From NCBI RefSeq assembly GCF_009791395.1, contig NZ_WSZK01000011.1, positions 19,696 to 83,695 of the forward strand: a stretch of 64,000 nucleotides of DNA, in the 5' to 3' direction. The DNA is from Halomarina oriensis (GTDB lineage: Archaea > Halobacteriota > Halobacteria > Halobacteriales > Haloarculaceae). The position numbers and the translations under genes were made by a program. The notes beneath the pieces were generated by a model, which made no database searches, had not been told where the DNA came from, and worked only from the letters and a program-made list of their open reading frames with translations. Position 1 is the first letter of the stretch. Every line of letters starts with the position of its first letter. Shown here one piece after another: positions 59,435 through 64,000 of this stretch.

Positions 59435-60826
59435 ATGTCCACGTCCATCGATACCAGGGGTCACGATGGCCCTGACGTTGTCTTCCTGCACTGTCACGAC
59501 CTCGGTCGCCATCTCGGCTGTTACGGGGCGGCCGTCGAGACGCCGCGCATCGACGCACTCGCCGGCGAGTCCGTCCGGTTCACGAACTACCTCGCGGCCG
59601 CGCCGACCTGCTCGCCGAGTCGTGGGAGCCTCATGACCGGCCGATACCCGCACCGAAACGGGCTGATGGGACTGCAGCATCGCGGCTGGGAACTGCACGA
59701 CGACGAGGTGACCTTCCCCGACCGGTTGCGCGCGGCGGGGTACGACACCCACCTGTTCGGCGTCCAGCACGTCTCGGCGGACCCCGACCGGGTCGGATAC
59801 GACCACGTCGGCGAGGAGTCGACCCGCGCACACGACGTGGTCGACGCCTTCGCCGAGACGCTCGACGACCGCTCGGGCGACGACGCGCCGTACTTCGCGT
59901 CGCTCGGCTTCCACGAGCCCCACACTCCGTTCCGCCGCGACGGCGTCCCCGACGGGACGTACGACCGCTACGACCCCGACACGATGGACCTCCCGTCGTT
60001 TCTCCCCGACACGCCCGACGTCCGCGAGCGGCTGGCCGAGTACCGCTCGCTCATCACGGGCGTCGTCGACCCGGCGGTCGGGCGTGTCGTCGATCTACTC
60101 GACGAGCGAGGACTCGCCGGGGAGACGCTGCTGGTCGTCACGACCGACCACGGCATCCCTTTCGAGCGGGCGAAGGCGACGTGCTTCGACGCGGGACTGG
60201 CGTGTGCGCTGGTGGTTCGTCCCCCCGCCAGGTCGTCGGCCACGCCGGCCCCGGCGGGGACGGTCCGTGACGAACTGCTCAGCGGCGTCGACCTCGCGCC
60301 GACGCTGCTCGACCTCGTGGGCGTCGAGCCGCCCGACCGGGACCTCGACGGCCGCTCGTTCGCCCCGTTGGTGACCGGGGTGGGCGAACACAGCCCCAGA
60401 GAACGCCTCTTCGCCGAACAGACGTGGCACGCGGGGCTCTCGCCGAGCCGAGCAATTCGGACGCCCGAGTACAAGTTCGTGATGAACGCGACGACGCTCG
60501 TCGCGCACGCGGGCAAGAGCGTTGAGCACCCGGAGGGGCGGATCGCCCCGGAGGAGGAGCTGTATCGACTCGATGCGGACCCCGACGAGCGCGAGAACCT
60601 CGCGTCGGACCTGACGCAGTACGACGGCCCACCCCACCAGCCCCGCGAGGAGTGGCTGGCCGCCGCCTCGGACCCGAACCCGGACCACGTCGAGGCGCTG
60701 GGACGACTCCGAGCGGCCCTGCTGGGGTGGATGGCGGCGACCGACGACCCGCTCGCCGACGGCTGTCTCCCGCTGTCGACCCGCGAGCGGTCGCGGTGGC
60801 GACGCGACGAGCAGTCCACGTCCTGA
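59435..60826 (+). CDS. Type I sulfatase (N-sulfoglucosamine sulfohydrolase-like)
   Basis: A 463-residue sulfatase. DVVFLHCHDLGRHLGCYG opens with H20-D22 in place of the usual D-D pair, a feature of the sulfamidase/heparan N-sulfatase group as I recall it; C59-S-P-S-R63 is the formylglycine motif (APTCSPSRGSLMTGRYP), and VVTTDHGIPFERAK the distal metal site. No signal peptide. ATG 59435 was chosen: the frame extends to a TTG at 59420, but a TATA-like element lies about 30 bases before 59435. It is divergent from the broken lyase. If truly sulfamidase-like, it points to N-sulfated glucosamine in the substrate; confident as sulfatase, less so as to specificity. Confidence 0.9.
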   Translation: MSTSIDTRGHDGPDVVFLHCHDLGRHLGCYGAAVETPRIDALAGESVRFTNYLAAAPTCSPSRGSLMTGRYPHRNGLMGLQHRGWELHDDEVTFPDRLRAAGYDTHLFGVQHVSADPDRVGYDHVGEESTRAHDVVDAFAETLDDRSGDDAPYFASLGFHEPHTPFRRDGVPDGTYDRYDPDTMDLPSFLPDTPDVRERLAEYRSLITGVVDPAVGRVVDLLDERGLAGETLLVVTTDHGIPFERAKATCFDAGLACALVVRPPARSSATPAPAGTVRDELLSGVDLAPTLLDLVGVEPPDRDLDGRSFAPLVTGVGEHSPRERLFAEQTWHAGLSPSRAIRTPEYKFVMNATTLVAHAGKSVEHPEGRIAPEEELYRLDADPDERENLASDLTQYDGPPHQPREEWLAAASDPNPDHVEALGRLRAALLGWMAATDDPLADGCLPLSTRERSRWRRDEQSTS

Positions 60827-60853
60827 CCGACCCAGCACGCTCGTGGGAGCGAC

Positions 60854-61276
60854 CTACTCGCTGTCGCCCGCCACGAACGCGTCGGCACCAGCCGTCGCGA
60901 CGGCCACGTCCTCGTCGACGCTCCCGCCGCTGACGCCGACCGCACCCAGCACCGTGCCGTCGCGGTCGAGCGGGACGCCGCCGCCGAACACCGCGAGCCG
61001 GTTCCGGTCGGCGGAGGCGAGACCGTAGACGTCCCCGCCCGGCTGGCTCGCTGCCGTCAAGTCGGCCGTCGGCTTCTCGGTCGCGGCCGCTGTGTACGCT
61101 TTCTCCCTGGACACCTCGACGCTGACGAGTGTCGCACCGTCCATCCGGTGAATGGCCACGGGCGTCCCCTCGGCGTTGACGACCGAGACCGTCGCGGCGA
61201 TTCCGAGTCGGTTCGCTTTCCCTTCGGCGTGCTCGACGACGCGTTTCGCGTCCGCGAGCGGCAGTATCGTAACCAC
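60854..61276 (-). CDS. HbpS/GlcG (DUF336) family protein
   Basis: A 140-residue protein of the GlcG/HbpS family. LPLADAKRVVEHAEGKANRL is the N-terminal helix, followed by VSVVNAEGTPVAIHRMDGA and, near the end, GGVPLDRDGTVLGAVGVSGG, the family's conserved hairpin. Members occur with glycolate, diol and glycerol pathways or bind haem; a general enzymatic role is not established. No signal peptide. The start at 61276 is a GTG. It converges on the sulfatase and lies about 110 bases downstream of the permease gene on the same strand. Confidence 0.87.
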   Translation of the reverse strand: MVTILPLADAKRVVEHAEGKANRLGIAATVSVVNAEGTPVAIHRMDGATLVSVEVSREKAYTAAATEKPTADLTAASQPGGDVYGLASADRNRLAVFGGGVPLDRDGTVLGAVGVSGGSVDEDVAVATAGADAFVAGDSE

Positions 61277-61389
61277 GAGTGAGTGTGAGGGCTGTCGGCG
61301 TAATAACGCTCCGTGTCGTCGAAAAACGGGATCGAGACCCCCGTGAACGGGCGGGCCGATCCGTTGGCGGCGTGGGCGTGAGAAGCCCG

Positions 61390-63645
61390 CTACTCCACGC
61401 GCCCGCCGTCGGCCGCGACCGCGCCGTCGCTCCCCTCGCTCGTCTGCTGGCTCTTCATGTGTTTCGCCCGGATACGTGGGTTGAAGATGCGGTCCATCCC
61501 CTGCCCGAGCAGGATGAGCCCGAGCGAGAACAGCACGATGGTGAGCATCGGGGCGAGGAACCAGTGGGCGTACGCCATGTCCAGTAGCGCCCCGGAGTTG
61601 TACGCGTAGTTCATCATCACGCCCCAGTTGAACGTACTGAACGGCAGGATGCCGAGGAAGTACAGCGCGACCGAGGAGATGATGACACGACGCGCCCCGG
61701 TGACGAAGTTGACCATCACCAGCGGCATCAGGTTCGGCAGGATGTCCCGAGAGACGATGGAGGACGTCGAGACGCCGATGGTCCGTGAGGCCTCGACGTA
61801 GCTCTCCTCGCGGATGGTGAGCACCTGCGAGCGCAGCGCCCGGGAGAACCCGGCCCAGGTGTGCGTCGAGAGGAGGATACCGACGACGACGGGGTCCTCG
61901 GGTTCGATGATGGCTGCGAGGACGATGATGAGCGGCAGGCCGGGGATGGTGATGACGATGTCGGAGATGGCCATCATCAGTCGGTCGACGGCCCCGCCAG
62001 CGTAGCCGGAGAACGCTCCCCAGACGGTGGCGAGTCCGGTCGAGAACACCGCGCCGGCCGCGACCATCTTCAACATGTCCGGTGTCGCGTAGACGATCTG
62101 GGCGAAGATGTCCTTACCCGTGTCCTGCGTTCCGAACGGACGGCGGAGTTCGGGCCACGGCGTGAACTCGATCCAGCCACCGGGCTGCCAGAGGGCGGCG
62201 ACACCCCCCCGGAACGGGGGCAGGAGGTAGTCCGACCCGGTCACCGGCGTCGGGACGAGTGGTGTCAGCGTCCCCAGCCCGAGCCCGAGCGTCGCGTTGA
62301 GGAACGGCATGATGTCGTTGTTCCACCACTTCGGAATCAGGACGATGGCACCCATCAGCAGGAACGTCGAGACGACGAGGAGGCCGATGCGGGCGCGGTA
62401 GTCCGTCCACGCGACCCGTGCCGTCGCGAGGACGTACTCGTCGAACGACTGGCGAAACCGCTCGCCGCGCGTCAGCGATTCGTCCGCACGCGTCTCGAAC
62501 AACGAGTCCGAGGCCCCGGTGGCTCCCGCGCCGTTCGCTCGTGCGCGGTCGGTCGCCGCGCCCGACGACGGGCTTCGACCGAGTCCCTTCGCCCAGCGTC
62601 GGAGCTTCGCGACCGCTCCCCGGAAGCTCATTCCCGAGCCGCTCTGGTCGTCGTCGGCCGACGCGCGGGGGTCGATGAAGCCGTAGGTGAGGTCGGCGAC
62701 GTAGACGCCGAAGATGGTGCCGAAGCTAACGAACAGGAACCCGCCCATCAACAGGGTGTAGTCTTTGGCGTCGAGGCTCTGGTAGATGTAGTAGCCCATC
62801 CCAGGGTAGGTGAAGATCTGTTCGAGGATGATGGAGCTCCCGAACAGCGTCCCGATGGCGAGCATGATGCTCGTGTACATCGGGAGGATGGCGTTGCGAG
62901 CGACGTAGCGTGTGACGATACGACGCTCTGAGAGGCCGCGCAGGCGGGCCACCCGGAGGTAGTCGCTGCCGAGGACTTGGATGCTGTTGCCCCGCATCTG
63001 GAGCGCCCGGTTGCCGAACCCGGCGACGACCAGCGCCGCGATGGGAAGCGCACCGTGATAGAGGACGCTGACGACGAAGTCGACGTTCAACCCGGGTGTC
63101 AGCGAGTTGTCTACCCGGCCGCCCGTCGGGAAGAGGTTCCACTGATAGCCCAGAAACCAGACGAAGATCACGGCGACGACGTAGAACGGTATCGACGTGA
63201 GGACGATGGACGCCACCGACGAACTCACGTCGAACCGGCTGCTCTCGGCGTACGCCATCGCCGCGCCCAGGAAGATGCCGATAGCGAAGATGAGCAACAG
63301 CGACACTGCCGACAGGAAGATGGTCCACGGCATCGCGTTGGCGAGGATCTCGGCGACCGGCTGGTTCGTTCGGATCGACTGCCCGAAGTTACCGGTCAAC
63401 AGCCCGCCGAAGTACTCGAAGAACTGCGCCCACATCGGCTTCTCCGGGCTGATGTTCGTCCGAACGGAGATGATACGCTCGATCTGCTCGGGGGAGTACC
63501 GGCCGCTTCGAACGAGTTGGGCGCGAAGCGCCTCGATGGGCCCGCCCGGCATCACCCGGAACAGGAAGAACGTCAGCATGACGACGGCGATGAACGTCAC
63601 CACCGCCTGCACCGTCCGCCGAACGAAGTATTCGGCGCTGGTCAT
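61390..63645 (-). CDS. Opp/Dpp-type ABC permease, DppB and DppC subunits fused
   Basis: A 751-residue membrane protein containing both permease subunits that are normally separate. Residues 1-328 are a complete DppB-like half (N-terminal VRRTVQAVVTFIAV helix, FGQSIRTNQPV, EAA loop GSDYLRVARLRGLSERRIV, ending YGFIDPRA). A polar linker of about 70 residues (331-400) leads to a DppC-like half (FDEYVLATARVAWTDYRARI, EAA loop EESYVEASRTIGVSTSSIV, GMDRIFNPRIRAKH). About six helices are expected in each half. Partner ATPases are at 52913-55407. The frame is continuous through the linker; an internal Met339 could in principle start a separate subunit. Substrate: oligosaccharides or peptides (inference). 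Confidence 0.9.
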   Translation of the reverse strand: MTSAEYFVRRTVQAVVTFIAVVMLTFFLFRVMPGGPIEALRAQLVRSGRYSPEQIERIISVRTNISPEKPMWAQFFEYFGGLLTGNFGQSIRTNQPVAEILANAMPWTIFLSAVSLLLIFAIGIFLGAAMAYAESSRFDVSSSVASIVLTSIPFYVVAVIFVWFLGYQWNLFPTGGRVDNSLTPGLNVDFVVSVLYHGALPIAALVVAGFGNRALQMRGNSIQVLGSDYLRVARLRGLSERRIVTRYVARNAILPMYTSIMLAIGTLFGSSIILEQIFTYPGMGYYIYQSLDAKDYTLLMGGFLFVSFGTIFGVYVADLTYGFIDPRASADDDQSGSGMSFRGAVAKLRRWAKGLGRSPSSGAATDRARANGAGATGASDSLFETRADESLTRGERFRQSFDEYVLATARVAWTDYRARIGLLVVSTFLLMGAIVLIPKWWNNDIMPFLNATLGLGLGTLTPLVPTPVTGSDYLLPPFRGGVAALWQPGGWIEFTPWPELRRPFGTQDTGKDIFAQIVYATPDMLKMVAAGAVFSTGLATVWGAFSGYAGGAVDRLMMAISDIVITIPGLPLIIVLAAIIEPEDPVVVGILLSTHTWAGFSRALRSQVLTIREESYVEASRTIGVSTSSIVSRDILPNLMPLVMVNFVTGARRVIISSVALYFLGILPFSTFNWGVMMNYAYNSGALLDMAYAHWFLAPMLTIVLFSLGLILLGQGMDRIFNPRIRAKHMKSQQTSEGSDGAVAADGGRVE

Positions 63646-63756
63646 CGGCTATCCCCCCATCGGTCGGACGCTCCCCGCACTCCCGTGGCTCGCGAGAGTC
63701 CGAGACGTGTCCGGCGAGTGATCTGCGCCACGGTTTGACACAGCTATGCTCACCCA

Positions 63757-63769
63757 TCACATATATCTT
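63757..63769 (-). promoter_or_regulatory. AT-rich promoter or terminator element
   Basis: In the 138-base gap between the partial sulfatase and permease, CACATATATCTTT could be a TATA element for the permease (leader of about 85 bases) or, as a pyrimidine-rich run, end the sulfatase transcript. Undecided. Confidence 0.25.
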
Positions 63770-63783
63770 TCTTCGCTCGACCG

Positions 63784-64000
63784 CTATCGGTCGGTTCGCG
63801 GATAGGTGTCGAGGACCCACGCTACCTGCTCGACTTGCTCCGAGGGGCGCTCGGTCTCCTGGTAGAGGGCGAGCAGCGCGTCGGGGTCGACGTAGAGGTA
63901 CGGACCGGCAGGACACATCGCCGCCAGCGGGTCGCGCCCGACCGCTTCGGTTGGCCGGTGCTCGGGCCATCGCTCCCCGAGTCGGTCGGCGAGCCACCGG
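63784..64000 (-). CDS. Type I sulfatase, C-terminal end only (cut by window)
   Basis: The last 72 codons of a gene that starts beyond the right edge; the stop is TAG at 63786-63784. The visible part (RWLADRLGERWPEHRPTEAV, then GRDPLAAMCPAGPYLYVDPD) is nearly the same as the C-terminus of the sulfatase at 4471-6054, so this is a close paralogue and almost certainly a sulfatase, although its formylglycine motif is outside the window. It is on the same strand as, and 138 bases upstream of, the fused permease, and could share a transcript with it. Confidence 0.85.
   Translation of the reverse strand, partial: RWLADRLGERWPEHRPTEAVGRDPLAAMCPAGPYLYVDPDALLALYQETERPSEQVEQVAWVLDTYPRTDR

Noticed and set aside
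1..64000. CRISPR arrays, transposases, integrases, rRNA and tRNA genes
   Set aside because: No regularly spaced repeats, DDE or tyrosine-recombinase motifs, or cloverleaf-like sequences were found on reading both strands; a covariance-model scan was not possible here.

Overview
The window is high-GC DNA coding for strongly acidic proteins. Exported proteins use twin-arginine signals, and many genes have a TATA-like box 25-35 bases before the start codon with almost no leader. Together these point to a halophilic archaeon (Halobacteria); the species cannot be named from the sequence. No rRNA, tRNA, CRISPR array, transposase or replication origin was seen.

The content is that of a carbohydrate-catabolism island directed at a sulfated and probably uronic or amino-sugar-containing polysaccharide. 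Five type I sulfatases (one cut by the right edge) carry, where visible, the C-x-P-S-R formylglycine motif. A canonical formylglycine-generating enzyme (512-1507) that could activate them lies at the left end. Depolymerisation looks lyase-based: one giant Tat-exported heparinase II/III-like protein (17892-21776) and three paralogous cytoplasmic ones (37852-39804, 41059-43083 and a frameshifted copy at 57362-59328). Four Tat-exported beta-helix proteins and an exported dimethylformamidase-beta-like protein act outside the cell. No conventional glycoside hydrolase family was recognised.

Layout. 1-4.4 kb: stress protein end, FGE, D-galactonate dehydratase (dgoD), a broken SDR and an intact SDR. 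4.4-12 kb: sulfatase, epimerase-like protein, a 3-keto-disaccharide hydrolase (DUF1080) in operon with a Gfo/Idh oxidoreductase, a second Gfo/Idh, and a LarA-like racemase/epimerase. 12-18 kb: small lectin-fold protein, fused E1 dehydrogenase, amidase, acetyltransferase. 18-29 kb: exported lyase, exported beta-helix and amidase-like proteins, two more Gfo/Idh enzymes, sugar isomerase, RidA. 29-44 kb: M55 peptidase, nitrilase-family enzyme, exported beta-helix proteins, tandem amidohydrolase, sulfatase, two cytoplasmic lyases and a polysaccharide deacetylase. 44-52 kb: HTH regulator, exported beta-helix protein with four C-terminal repeats, sulfatase plus threonine dehydratase operon, isomerase, D-2-hydroxyacid dehydrogenase. 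52-64 kb: dipeptide/oligosaccharide-type ABC ATPases, Gfo/Idh, SDR, broken lyase, sulfatase, HbpS-like protein, a permease in which both subunits are fused, and the end of a further sulfatase.

Working model (inference): exported lyase and beta-helix proteins fragment the polymer, an Opp/Dpp-type ABC transporter imports oligosaccharides, cytoplasmic sulfatases, deacetylase and lyases take them to monomers, and Gfo/Idh, DUF1080, isomerase, SDR, LarA-like and dgoD enzymes move the sugars or sugar acids into central metabolism. Most genes appear to have their own promoter and alternate strands, unlike the long operons of bacterial polysaccharide utilisation loci.
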